Shown here: positions 9,247 to 17,710 of the stretch, piece by piece
How the letters are laid out: each line of letters opens with the position of its first letter
How positions within the stretch are numbered: position 1 is the stretch's first letter
Program-made: the position numbers and the translations under genes
Notes under the pieces: generated by a model
The model's database searches: none
What the model was told of the DNA's origin: nothing
The model's input: the letters and a program-made list of their open reading frames with translations, nothing else
Source of the DNA: Kiloniella sp. EL199
Lineage (GTDB): Bacteria; Pseudomonadota; Alphaproteobacteria; Kiloniellales; Kiloniellaceae
Assembly (NCBI RefSeq): GCF_900313065.1
Contig: NZ_OMPU01000010.1
Location: 620,001 to 684,000, forward strand
Direction: 5' to 3'
Length of the DNA: 64,000 nucleotides

Positions 9247-9699
9247 TTAACCATCAAAGGCGACGTAGGCAATGGTTTCAGAGATCTCTCCGTCGCGTTC
9301 CATGGGGATGATCACGGCATTGAATGTTTGATGTTCTTTGTCCAGCCAGTGGATGCTGGTGTTCAGATAAATCGGTTTCAGATCGGTAATAACATCTTTA
9401 TGGGCCGTCCAGAAAATCGTCTCGGTCTCTTTGAATTCGCCACGAAGAATGTATTTCCCTGTCAGGTCTATGCCGTAAACGGTGGATAGCTTTGAGCCCC
9501 AGAAACTATAGAGGAAGTCTTTTTGATCTTCATGCCAGCGATTGAGGATAAGCGTTGGCCAGTAACTGACAAAGGGACGGCTTTGGATCAGGGGCAGGGT
9601 CATTTTACCGTCACCTCTTGCTTCATCACACAGTTCAAGGAACTTTTTGATGGCGGGATGATTAACACTCTCTTCCAGATCCCGTCGTATTTTCGCCAC
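9247..9699 (-). CDS. PAS_5-like sensor domain protein
   Basis: A 150-residue single-domain protein. Its order of motifs (HPAIKKFLELCDEARGDGKMTL, LIQSRPFVSYWPTLI, FLYSFWGSKLSTVYGIDLTGKYI) parallels PAS_5 proteins, in which a short helix is followed by a PAS fold whose L.G..L....G.DLTG.Y core is recognisable. It is divergent in sequence from the other copy at 650-1153. A GTG start at 9699 is chosen, because a stop codon lies a few codons upstream and no ATG is available. Role unknown; presumably cytoplasmic sensing. Confidence 0.65.
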   Translation of the reverse strand: MAKIRRDLEESVNHPAIKKFLELCDEARGDGKMTLPLIQSRPFVSYWPTLILNRWHEDQKDFLYSFWGSKLSTVYGIDLTGKYILRGEFKETETIFWTAHKDVITDLKPIYLNTSIHWLDKEHQTFNAVIIPMERDGEISETIAYVAFDG

Positions 9700-10142
9700 G
9701 TTAAATCTTATCCGATACTCTTAGTAAATGTTATATTCGTAACGTTATTATTTGATATATCATATTACTTTGCCATGAAATTAGTGAATAAAACATTTTA
9801 GGGCCACAGTCATTTGATGACCTCGGAGTCTTTTTAAGAATATTTTCTTTATCTGCGTGAATTCATCGTGAATAGAAAAAAATTGTAATTTGAGTATATA
9901 AATAAAGGTAATTTTTCGATTACATTTTTGTATGTTGTTTAAGTAATTGTTTGTACAGAACAAACAATTCATGGATCTGAAGCGCATCGGGTTATCAGTA
10001 TGCAGATGTAATTTTTTCACAACTTCAATTAAATGTGAAAAGGATAATTTGCTCGCTTTACGGGTTCAAGGGTGCTAACTGGCGTGATAACATAGAGACT
10101 TGCATGCGGAAATGGGGGGTAAACAAACGATAGGTACTCGTT
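9700..10142. other. AT-rich intergenic region
   Basis: About 440 bases between divergently transcribed genes. It is strongly AT-rich, and the only reading frame (minus, 9781-10020) has a composition unlike a real protein. I see no hairpin or family motif. Confidence 0.5.
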
Positions 10143-11075
10143 ATGTTATACCTTGGGCGTGCGGTGTTCTTGTTTCGGATATTTTTTGCTCTTGCTGTTG
10201 TTTTAACAGTTGGGTCTCTGTGGCCGTTAAATAGAGTATTTGCGGATACATCGCTTTCAAAAGTAACAACAGTCGAAGTTTATAACTATCACAAGACTCC
10301 CCCTTTTGTTATCGGACCAGAGCAAGGCTTGAGTTACGATCTTGTTATGTACCTGAACCGTAAAGGGGCAGGACGCTATCATTTTGTGCTGACGCACTTA
10401 CCCAAAAAACGCCTTGAACGAGAACTCGAATTGGGGCGTAAAGTTATTGTTCCCTGGGCTTCTGCCGAAGCGTTTCAGGGAACGTATGCATATCGTTATC
10501 GCTGGACCAGTTCTTTGATGAACGATGGGAACGTGTTTGTCTCGGCACGTAATAATCCGATTGAGATTGATGATCCTTCCAGTTTGAATGACAAGTTGGT
10601 TGCTGGACTTCTGGGCTATCGATACAGAGGAGTGGATGAAGGTGTACGTCGGGGAACCGTCAAGCGTACGAATGTACCGGATGAGCGTGCTTTGCTCCGG
10701 CTGGTTTCTCATCATCGTGTCGATGTCGGGATTGTGTCGCAGTCTTCTGCCAGATATCTGATCAAGGAAACAGGCCTGGAGGATCAGATCCATCTGGGTG
10801 AAAAGAAACAAAGCATCTATGCCCGCCAGATACTGATCAATGGCTATATGCCAAAGCTCAAAGAATTCTTGAATGAGGTTGTGATTGCGATGAAAAGAGA
10901 TCCTGAATGGATCGCCATAATGGAGAAATATCATTTGGTGCCTTCTTTGGTGCCTTCTTTGGTGGATGAGCAGCAAAAAAGCTTATTTCCGGACATGAGT
11001 GAGGAAGTGATGAAAGGCGACGAGACAGCTGAAGGCGAAATAGAGACGATAATGAGGCAATGCTCTCGTATTTGA
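10143..11075 (+). CDS. orphan periplasmic solute-binding protein (SBP_bac_3-like)
   Basis: A 310-residue exported protein with an N-terminal hydrophobic signal segment (RIFFALAVVLTVGSLWPL). It has the type-3 binding-protein layout: VEVYNYHKTPPFVIG, GLSYDLVMYLNRKG, and a C-terminal lobe with RALLRLVSHHRVDVGIV and the KEFLNEVVIAMKRDPEW helix. No transporter genes adjoin it, so it may act as a sensor or a scavenging partner for another permease. A 12-base tandem duplication at 10935-10964 gives the sequence LVPSLVPSLV near the C-terminus, and the tail beyond it is longer than usual for the family. Confidence 0.75.
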   Translation: MLYLGRAVFLFRIFFALAVVLTVGSLWPLNRVFADTSLSKVTTVEVYNYHKTPPFVIGPEQGLSYDLVMYLNRKGAGRYHFVLTHLPKKRLERELELGRKVIVPWASAEAFQGTYAYRYRWTSSLMNDGNVFVSARNNPIEIDDPSSLNDKLVAGLLGYRYRGVDEGVRRGTVKRTNVPDERALLRLVSHHRVDVGIVSQSSARYLIKETGLEDQIHLGEKKQSIYARQILINGYMPKLKEFLNEVVIAMKRDPEWIAIMEKYHLVPSLVPSLVDEQQKSLFPDMSEEVMKGDETAEGEIETIMRQCSRI

Positions 11076-11265
11076 GAACTAGAATATTTGCATGATCTTT
11101 TAATAAGAAGAGGCATTTTGATTAACTGCTTCTTAAAACTACTCCCCTAAACATAAGCGCTTGATTAAATGATGTTGTAAAAGGCAAGATCATTGCAGTT
11201 GCTTGCGGAATGTAATGTGCCTGAAGGGATAACGGAATTTCTTTGGGAGAAGAGGGGCGTAGAGA

Positions 11266-12042
11266 ATGGTTTGGGGGAAGAAGTCGGGTGCAAGAGGTTT
11301 AACAGGTATATTGACCGGGTTAATCCTGACTGTTGCGTCACCAGTGCAATCAGAAGAGACTTGCGGGGAGCTCAAAGTCGGATGGATTGACTGGCCCCCC
11401 TATCAGATGGTTGGCAAAAGCGGTAATGATAGTGATCCTGTTGGTATTGACATTCGTGCCGCTGAAAAATATCTCGGCGCTTTGGGCTGTGATTTGAAGT
11501 ATGTTTCAAAACCCTGGGCGCGTTTGCTAAAGGCATTGGAAGAGGGACGCCTGGATGTTCTTTTGGGAATGTCCAATACGGAAAAACGTCGAAAATATGC
11601 TCATTTTAGTGCCCCTTACCGGAATGAAACCGTTTGGCTCTTTATGCTTGCCAATCAACACAACTTTGATGATTTTACGGGATTGAAGGATATAATCGGT
11701 TCATCCTTCCGGCTGGGGGTGTCTCGCAATGCTTACTATGGCGAAGAATACTTGAAGCTGATGGAAAACCCCAAGTTTAAAGACCGGGTTTTTCAGGCGA
11801 TTGGCGGTGAAAATTTTCAGATGTTGGTCAGTGATCGTGTCGATGGATTTCTGGTCGATATGGAAACAGGCAAAGCGCGGATTAAGGCTGATGGTCTGGA
11901 AGGTGTTGTTGTTCCCCACAAAAAAGTCAAGGTGGAATTGGGACCGATACATATCATGCTGGGTAAAAACAGCCTGTCACCAGGTTTGTTAAAGAAGCTG
12001 AATACAATCATTCGACAGGATATGATTCTGCCGCAAAGTTAG
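11266..12042 (+). CDS. orphan periplasmic solute-binding protein (SBP_bac_3)
   Basis: A 258-residue exported protein with a signal segment LTGILTGLILTVASPVQS. The motifs LKVGWIDWPPYQMVG, DIRAAEKYLGALGCDLKYV, KPWARLLKALEEGRLDVLLG and SNTEKRRKYAHFSAPY follow the binding-protein family 3 pattern closely (W-P-P-Y, then P-W-x-R). It stands alone, downstream of another orphan binding protein at 10143 and separated by 190 bases, so both may be independent ligand sensors. ATG 11266 sits just before the hydrophobic core. Confidence 0.84.
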   Translation: MVWGKKSGARGLTGILTGLILTVASPVQSEETCGELKVGWIDWPPYQMVGKSGNDSDPVGIDIRAAEKYLGALGCDLKYVSKPWARLLKALEEGRLDVLLGMSNTEKRRKYAHFSAPYRNETVWLFMLANQHNFDDFTGLKDIIGSSFRLGVSRNAYYGEEYLKLMENPKFKDRVFQAIGGENFQMLVSDRVDGFLVDMETGKARIKADGLEGVVVPHKKVKVELGPIHIMLGKNSLSPGLLKKLNTIIRQDMILPQS

Positions 12043-12135
12043 CGCACACCTCGTAAATTTCAGAACCTTTTAATCTTTCTGGTGTATCCTCTGTACAGAA
12101 CAAAAACACAGAACAAAAAGGGATAAAGAAATCAG

Positions 12136-12297
12136 ATGAAAAAGTATGAACTGATTCTCGAACACAGTCGCGAGGATCTTAATGAAAAAGTCACTTTTTT
12201 ACTCAATGAGGGGTGGGATGTTTGCGGTAATCTGATTATCAATAAAGATGATGAAGGTTTCCCCTATTTTTACCAACCGATGATCAAGCGAGATTGA
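12136..12297 (+). CDS. DUF1737 domain small protein
   Basis: A 53-residue frame: MKKYELILEHSREDLNEKV, then LLNEGWDVCGNLII, ending YFYQPMIKRD. The pattern Y.L......L...V..LLN.GW...G......Q.M.K is that of DUF1737, a very short domain of unknown function often found as a stand-alone protein. An AAGGGATAAAG sequence lies upstream at a plausible distance. The short AT-rich region before it contains a 13-base tandem duplication (12095-12120). Confidence 0.7.
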   Translation: MKKYELILEHSREDLNEKVTFLLNEGWDVCGNLIINKDDEGFPYFYQPMIKRD

Positions 12298-12388
12298 ACG
12301 ATATACGGGAGGTGCTTTGATGATACCAATAATTTTTCGGTGACGGAGAATTTTAAATCAAGTGTTCTCTTTTTTACTTCTCCTGTGA

Positions 12389-13381
12389 TTAGAAACTCAT
12401 TCTTGACACACGTTCTCTGGCATCAAATGCTTCGCCCATAAATCGTGTGATAATTGTTTCTACTGGTTCTATGGCGTTGGCAAAGCAGGCACTTTGGCCA
12501 TAATCCAGTAACCCCTGATTTGTAATGCCGGATGCATAGGCTTCTTTCGAGAGTTTCCCGCTGAGCAAGGGGGCGTAATCTTCGTAATTTTCCTTGCCTT
12601 CATTCTCAAGGGTCAGGACGGCCTGTGCCGTTTGGTTGTTCAGAACACGGTGGTGGTTCTTAAACTTGCTTTGCACTATGATGCTGTCCAAGCCGTTCCC
12701 TTCGACGATACGTTTTTTATAATCTCTATGAGCCTGAAGCTCGTTGGAAACCAGCATACGGGTTCCCATAAGAACGCCGTCGCACCCCATGGCAAGGGCC
12801 GCTGTTAGCTGGCACCCATGCCCAATACCACCACCTAGGATGACGGGGACAGAAAGTTTACGCGGTCCGTCGGCAGCCTGGACCATTGAACCGACCATCA
12901 TGTATCCGGGGTGTCCACCACACTCGGCCCCGACCAGGCTGATGGCATCGACGCCTGCGCGTTCAGCGGAAAGGGCAAACCGGACAGCAGGGACTTTGTG
13001 AATGACTTTGATGCCCGCTTCTTTCAGCATCGGAATGATAGGACCGGGGTTGCCACCGGCAGTTTCTACAACAGAGATTTGTTCATCTCGCACGACATCC
13101 AACAGTTTTTCCAGCCGATCATTGACGTCTTGTCGGGGAGAGATATAGAGGTTTACGCCAAAGGATTTGCCGCCTGACAACTCACGGCATTTCTGGATCT
13201 CATCTTCAAGTTGTTTCGGATCGGGAAAAGTCAGCGCAGAGATAAATCCCATGGCCCCAGCATTTACAACAGCGGCAACATAGTTTGCATCTGCCAAATG
13301 CATCAAACCGCCACAGAGAACGGGATGCTTTATACCAAGTAATTCGGTAAGGCGGGTTTTGATGTTAATTTTTGAGGTCAT
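12389..13381 (-). CDS. nitronate monooxygenase / NAD(P)H-dependent flavin oxidoreductase family
   Basis: A 330-residue FMN-dependent TIM-barrel enzyme of the NMO/2-nitropropane dioxygenase family. Visible signatures are the N-terminal LGIKHPVLCGGLMHLA, GAMGFISALTFPD, SFGVNLYIS, ISLVGAECGGHPG (phosphate-binding loop and active-site region) and PVILGGGIGHGCQLTAALAMGCDGVLMGTRML. Members oxidise nitronates with O2 or act as enoyl reductases; the second half, with DYGQSACFANAIEPVETII, fits the class in which the active-site histidine is in ECGGHPG. Single gene, ending about 110 bases upstream of the ABC operon's end. Confidence 0.9.
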   Translation of the reverse strand: MTSKINIKTRLTELLGIKHPVLCGGLMHLADANYVAAVVNAGAMGFISALTFPDPKQLEDEIQKCRELSGGKSFGVNLYISPRQDVNDRLEKLLDVVRDEQISVVETAGGNPGPIIPMLKEAGIKVIHKVPAVRFALSAERAGVDAISLVGAECGGHPGYMMVGSMVQAADGPRKLSVPVILGGGIGHGCQLTAALAMGCDGVLMGTRMLVSNELQAHRDYKKRIVEGNGLDSIIVQSKFKNHHRVLNNQTAQAVLTLENEGKENYEDYAPLLSGKLSKEAYASGITNQGLLDYGQSACFANAIEPVETIITRFMGEAFDARERVSRMSF

Positions 13382-13441
13382 TTCTATCGCTTTTGCATCT
13401 GGCCTTAAATCTTGTCAAATGTACGGTAGAGATAGAAACGT

Positions 13442-13476
13442 AACTGTGCAAAAAAGATTTCCTTCTGCACAGTTTT
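13442..13476. terminator. probable intrinsic terminator
   Basis: A 9-bp stem pairs AACTGTGCA (13442-13450) with TGCACAGTT (13466-13474), separated by a 15-base loop. The run of T is short on both strands. It lies between the end of the ABC operon and the start of the nitronate monooxygenase gene. Confidence 0.55.
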
Positions 13477-13492
13477 CGTAGTGGGCGAATAG

Positions 13493-14572
13493 TTAGTTCA
13501 ATCTTTTGCCGGTATTTATATCGAACAGATGCAGATTGTTTTCCGAAAATTCGAGGTAAACAGTATCTCTCGGTCTTATGTCGGGGCGATCACTGGTATA
13601 GAAGCATATTTTTTGCTTGCCAAAGCTTAGATACACAATGGTTGCCAGTCCTGTAGGTTCAACAACATCAACTGTGACCTTTATGTTGTGGTCTTGCCCC
13701 TTTTCCTGTGACAGAGTCAGGTGTTCCGGCCTGATACCACATTCCACAGTACCCTGTTGTATGGAACTGATTTTCGGAATGGCAATTTTGCATTCGTCAT
13801 TGATATCTATGGTGCCGTTTGATTCGTTCTGTTTGTATTCTGCCGTGAAGAAGTTCATTGCAGGCGAACCAATGAACCCTGCAACAAATTTGCTTTCAGG
13901 TCTGTCGTATATATCCAGCGGAGCGCCAGCTTGTTCTATGTTCCCTTTGTTCATCACGACAATACGATCAGCCATGGTCATGGCTTCGATCTGGTCGTGG
14001 GTAACATAGATTGAGGTGGTTTTTATATCTTGGTGAAGGCTTTTTATTTCCGAACGCATCTGGACCCGTAGCTTTGCATCCAGATTAGACAGCGGTTCGT
14101 CAAACAAAAATACATCCGGGCGACGGACGATCGCCCGACCCATGGCGACCCGTTGCCTTTGCCCTCCGGATAATGCTTTGGGCAGACGTTCAAGGAGCTG
14201 GTCCAGACCAAGCATTGTTGAAGCGTTGTTGATTGCCGTAGTAATTTTATCTGCTGTAACCTTCCTGAGCTTCAGACTAAAGCCCATATTGGAGCGGACA
14301 CTTAAATGCGGATAGAGTGCGTATGATTGAAAGACCATGGCAATATTGCGATCTTTTGGGGCCAGGTCTGTAACGGTCCTTTCCCCGATTTGAATGTTGC
14401 CACTTGTGATTTCTTCCAAACCGGCAATCATCCGTAGCAAGGTTGATTTGCCACAGCCTGACGGTCCGACCAAGGCAATGAATTCGCCGCTGTTAATTGT
14501 CAGATCAATACCGGACAAGACAGACAGTTTGCCATAGGATTTGCTAAAGTTATTTAACGTAACTGCCGACAT
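13493..14572 (-). CDS. CUT1-type ABC transporter ATPase (UgpC/MalK family)
   Basis: A 359-residue ATPase. Walker A GPSGCGKST is at residues 36-44, the Q-loop in MVFQSYALYPHL, the signature LSGGQRQR at 134-141, Walker B VFLFDEP at 154-160 and the switch histidine in YVTHDQIEA. The C-terminal 120 residues form the TOBE/OB regulatory domain typical of the MalK/UgpC subfamily (ECGIRPEHL). It powers the permease pair encoded just upstream and is the last gene of the operon, 22 bases after the second permease. The position suggests a complete dedicated importer. Confidence 0.94.
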   Translation of the reverse strand: MSAVTLNNFSKSYGKLSVLSGIDLTINSGEFIALVGPSGCGKSTLLRMIAGLEEITSGNIQIGERTVTDLAPKDRNIAMVFQSYALYPHLSVRSNMGFSLKLRKVTADKITTAINNASTMLGLDQLLERLPKALSGGQRQRVAMGRAIVRRPDVFLFDEPLSNLDAKLRVQMRSEIKSLHQDIKTTSIYVTHDQIEAMTMADRIVVMNKGNIEQAGAPLDIYDRPESKFVAGFIGSPAMNFFTAEYKQNESNGTIDINDECKIAIPKISSIQQGTVECGIRPEHLTLSQEKGQDHNIKVTVDVVEPTGLATIVYLSFGKQKICFYTSDRPDIRPRDTVYLEFSENNLHLFDINTGKRLN

Positions 14573-14594
14573 TATCGGAACTCCTGTTAACTGT

Positions 14595-15437
14595 TTAACC
14601 TTTGACTGCGCCGGCAGTCATGCCTGTGACCAGGTATTTTTGAATGAGAGCAAAGAAAATACAGGCCGGGATGAGGGCCAGAAAACCAGCGGCCATCATC
14701 TGTCCCCAGTCTACAGAGAACTTTGATATGAAGTTGAGCAATCCGACAGGGAAGGTAACCTGGCTTTCACTGTTGATGAGCATCAGGGCAAAGAGCAGCT
14801 CACTCCACGCTGCGGTAAAGATAAAGCCGAGGGTTGCCATCATGCCTGGCAGGGTCAGGGGAAGAACTATTCTGACCAGTGCCTGGAAACGGGTACAGCC
14901 GTCTATCATGGCGGCATCCTCAAGGTCCTTGGGAACTGCATCAAAAAATGACTGCATCAGAAATGTCGCAAAAGGCGTATTAAAGGCGGTGTAAACGACA
15001 ATCAGGCCAGTCAGGCTGTCAGTCAGCCCCAAGGGTTGCATCAGACGATAAATCGGGGCAATGACCATCACTAACGGAAACATCTGGGTGAGCAAAAGCA
15101 AAAAGGCGATAATGGCTTTGCCTTTGAATTTGAAACGGGAAAAGGCATAGCCCGCAGCGGACGCAACAAGAGTTGTGCACAAAGCCGTTCCCAATGAAAC
15201 CGTGATGCTGTTCAGGAAATAAGTTGGAAAGGAAGTGTCTTGTAAAACAATCAGGTAATTTTCAATAGTGACTGTTGATGGCCACAGGGATGTTCCCTCG
15301 GTATAGAGTAGTTTTGTTGGAGAAATTGAAACCCTGAACAGCCAGAAAAGCGGGAAGAGCGCAAACAGGACGTAGAGTGACAGAGCCATATAACGCCCGG
15401 TTGACCAAATTTTTCTGTTGATGATGTATGCAGTCAT
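14595..15437 (-). CDS. CUT1-type ABC permease (MalG/UgpE-like)
   Basis: A 280-residue inner-membrane permease. Six hydrophobic segments are seen, beginning with YMALSLYVLFALFPLFWLF. The EAA loop near DLEDAAMIDGCTRFQALVRI matches carbohydrate-type permeases. It follows the first permease by 11 bases and precedes the ATPase by 22, consistent with one transcript. The C-terminus FALIQKYLVTGMTAGAVKG is the conserved MalG-type end. Confidence 0.93.
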   Translation of the reverse strand: MTAYIINRKIWSTGRYMALSLYVLFALFPLFWLFRVSISPTKLLYTEGTSLWPSTVTIENYLIVLQDTSFPTYFLNSITVSLGTALCTTLVASAAGYAFSRFKFKGKAIIAFLLLLTQMFPLVMVIAPIYRLMQPLGLTDSLTGLIVVYTAFNTPFATFLMQSFFDAVPKDLEDAAMIDGCTRFQALVRIVLPLTLPGMMATLGFIFTAAWSELLFALMLINSESQVTFPVGLLNFISKFSVDWGQMMAAGFLALIPACIFFALIQKYLVTGMTAGAVKG

Positions 15438-15448
15438 GTATCCGGTTC

Positions 15449-16408
15449 CTAATTGCCTGAATTTGCCAGAAGCTTTTTCCGCATACCGAACAGAAGTATG
15501 GCATAGATGATGAGAAGCATGAGTAATACTGTCGCGACGGCCGATGCATAACCAAAATCAAGTTTCTTGTATGCCGTCGAGAAAATATAAGAGGCAATTG
15601 TCTGACTGGAGTTGGCTGGTCCGCCATTGGTCATAACGACAATCAGATCGGCAAAGTTGGCAATCCATACTGTTCTGAGCAGAAGGGTAATCGCAATGAT
15701 GGGGGCAAGAAGAGGCAGAGTAATGCGAGTGAACTGTTGCCATAGTGTTGCGCCATCGATGACGGCGGCTTCGTAAAGATCTTTGGGTATGGACTGAAGC
15801 CCGGCCATAAGCGTGATGGCAAAGAAAGGGATACCAAACCAGACATTGGCAACAATTGGCCCAATGATTGCCAGCTCAGGGTCGGCAAGAATGTTGTAAG
15901 GTTCATTCAGAATACCCAGTGCGGCCAGCCAATGGGGAATCGGGCTGATAACAGGATTGAAAAGCCATGCCCAATTCAAGCCGGAAAGGAAAGTCGGCAC
16001 CGCCCAGGGGAGAAGAACAAGCGCCTGAATCAGCTTGCGCCCATAGAAAGCCTGATTAAGCAAAAGAGCAAGACCCAGACCAAAAATGAACTGTAATCCC
16101 AGCGACCCGAAGGTCCAGACAAGGGTGTTTTTCAAAGCCAGCCAGAAAACCCGGTCCTTTTCCATGGCAATGAAATGTTTCATGCCAACCCATCCTCGAT
16201 CAAAAGGATTGAGAAGCTCGATATTCTGGTAGGCATAGGAAAGGCCGACTACAAGGGGCAGAATCATGACCATGGCCAGAAGTATCAGAGCCGGGCTAAG
16301 ATAGAAATATGGCTCTGCCAGGCGGCGGAAAGACAATTTTTTATCAGGAGATGGTGGCGTCAGGCCCGATGAGATCACCGGGCCTGATGAAGAACTGGAG
16401 ACAGACAT
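15449..16408 (-). CDS. CUT1-type ABC permease (MalF/UgpA-like)
   Basis: About 319 residues with six predicted membrane spans starting at YFYLSPALILLAMVMILPLV and an EAA loop in DLYEAAVIDGATLWQQFTRI. The ATG 16408 shares its A with the TAA stop of the binding-protein gene (TAATG), so translation is probably coupled; an upstream in-frame start at 16429 would overlap the preceding gene. A short serine-rich cytoplasmic head (SVSSSSSGP) precedes the first span. Confidence 0.93.
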   Translation of the reverse strand: MSVSSSSSGPVISSGLTPPSPDKKLSFRRLAEPYFYLSPALILLAMVMILPLVVGLSYAYQNIELLNPFDRGWVGMKHFIAMEKDRVFWLALKNTLVWTFGSLGLQFIFGLGLALLLNQAFYGRKLIQALVLLPWAVPTFLSGLNWAWLFNPVISPIPHWLAALGILNEPYNILADPELAIIGPIVANVWFGIPFFAITLMAGLQSIPKDLYEAAVIDGATLWQQFTRITLPLLAPIIAITLLLRTVWIANFADLIVVMTNGGPANSSQTIASYIFSTAYKKLDFGYASAVATVLLMLLIIYAILLFGMRKKLLANSGN

Positions 16409-17673
16409 TATTTCTTGTTTTCCAGCCATTCGGTCTGTGCATCAGTCAGATATTCGCTCCATTCAGCTGCGACATCATCAACAGAACGTGTGCCAAGCAA
16501 CAGCTCCTGACCACCTTCAATCAGTTTGACATCGGCAAAATAACCAAACTGTTTCAGATGATGCGGGAAGACCAGTGGTTCATATTCAGGCTTGTTCAGT
16601 TCTTCAAACCATCCGGAAAACTGTTCGCCAGAAAAATGTTGATCCTTTTCTGCGCCCTTGTGAACGGGAATAACGCCAACAAACTGTGCCCAGTCAACGT
16701 TGCTTTCCGGTTTGGTCAGATGAGAAATCAGTTTCCATGACTCGTCCTTGTGTTCGGAACTGGAGAACATGGACCAACCGGCAAAACCAATGACCGGATA
16801 GGACTTGCCGCTGGGGCCAACAGGCATTGGAATAACACCAAATTCTTCCGGTGACATTTTGTCTGCGATGGCAATAAGGGCATCCGGATCCTGATCAAGC
16901 ATCGCACAGGTGTTGGAATAGAAACCTGCGACAATTTCATTGAAGCCCCAGTTCACACTGTCTTTTGGGGCCCACCCGTTTTTATAGATATCAACAAGTA
17001 GTGAAAGACCTTTTTTAGAACCTTCACTGTCAATTGTGCTTTTGCCATTACTGTCAAAGAAATCCGCAGACCCGTTCATAATGGAAGAGAACATCAACCA
17101 TCCACCGTGTCCGCCTTTGCTTCCACGTAAACAATAGCCATATTTGCCATCAAGCTCGGAAACTTTTCGGGCTGCGTCCTTGAATTCTTCAATTGTGTGT
17201 GGTGTTTGTTCTATACCAGCCTGTTTGAAAAGCGTTTTGTTATAGAACATGGCACGCAGGTAAAAACCATAGGGTATTTGGTAGAGATCACCACCTACAA
17301 GGCGTCCCATATCCTGTGCCTTGTCTGACAGTGTTGCGGCGTGATCCCAGCCTTTGTAATATCCTTCGAGGTTTTCAAGTTGATTGGCATTGCCGTATAC
17401 GCCCAGCCATTTGTCTGGCATTTCAACCACATCGGGTGCCTGGCCGGAACTGACCATTGTTGCCAGTTTTTCAAAGGCCTGTCCCCATGGAAGTGATGTG
17501 ATTTCAACTTTGGTATCCGGGTTAGCCGCTTCAAATGCAGCAACCTGTTTCTTGAGAAGTTCGGTCCTTTTGGGACTTGTAATTACTTCGACAAGGTTCA
17601 AAGTTGTTTCTGCATATGCTGAACCTGATAATACGGTAGCGCCCAGTACCATTGCATTTATTATCTTTTTCAT
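16408..17673 (-). CDS. extracellular solute-binding protein, family 1 (CUT1-type)
   Basis: A 421-residue periplasmic binding protein with a signal peptide (INAMVLGATVLSGSAYA). The order of motifs is that of sugar and glycerol-phosphate binding proteins: TTLNLVEVITSPKRTELLKK, ITSLPWGQAFEKLATMVSSG, APDVVEMPDKWLGVYG and later IPYGFYLRAMFYNKTLFKQA. The ligand is not identifiable from sequence. Its genetic company, a Cys/Met-type PLP enzyme and a GntR regulator, suggests a sulfur- or amino-containing compound, but that is inference only. It is 37 bases downstream of the PLP enzyme gene. Confidence 0.92.
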   Translation of the reverse strand: MKKIINAMVLGATVLSGSAYAETTLNLVEVITSPKRTELLKKQVAAFEAANPDTKVEITSLPWGQAFEKLATMVSSGQAPDVVEMPDKWLGVYGNANQLENLEGYYKGWDHAATLSDKAQDMGRLVGGDLYQIPYGFYLRAMFYNKTLFKQAGIEQTPHTIEEFKDAARKVSELDGKYGYCLRGSKGGHGGWLMFSSIMNGSADFFDSNGKSTIDSEGSKKGLSLLVDIYKNGWAPKDSVNWGFNEIVAGFYSNTCAMLDQDPDALIAIADKMSPEEFGVIPMPVGPSGKSYPVIGFAGWSMFSSSEHKDESWKLISHLTKPESNVDWAQFVGVIPVHKGAEKDQHFSGEQFSGWFEELNKPEYEPLVFPHHLKQFGYFADVKLIEGGQELLLGTRSVDDVAAEWSEYLTDAQTEWLENKK

Positions 17674-17710
17674 ATTAGACTCCCTGTTGTTGAGACGAAA
17701 ACGGAAGGTT

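Noticed and set aside
9232-9248. Palindrome AAGCGATA-A-TATCGCTT at the end of the PAS_5-like gene
   Set aside because: The loop is only one base and there is no T-run, so it is not a convincing terminator; too little else supports an operator.
9781-10020. Minus-strand frame of 79 residues in an AT-rich gap
   Set aside because: No family resemblance, low-complexity composition and no start signal. Probably chance in AT-rich DNA.
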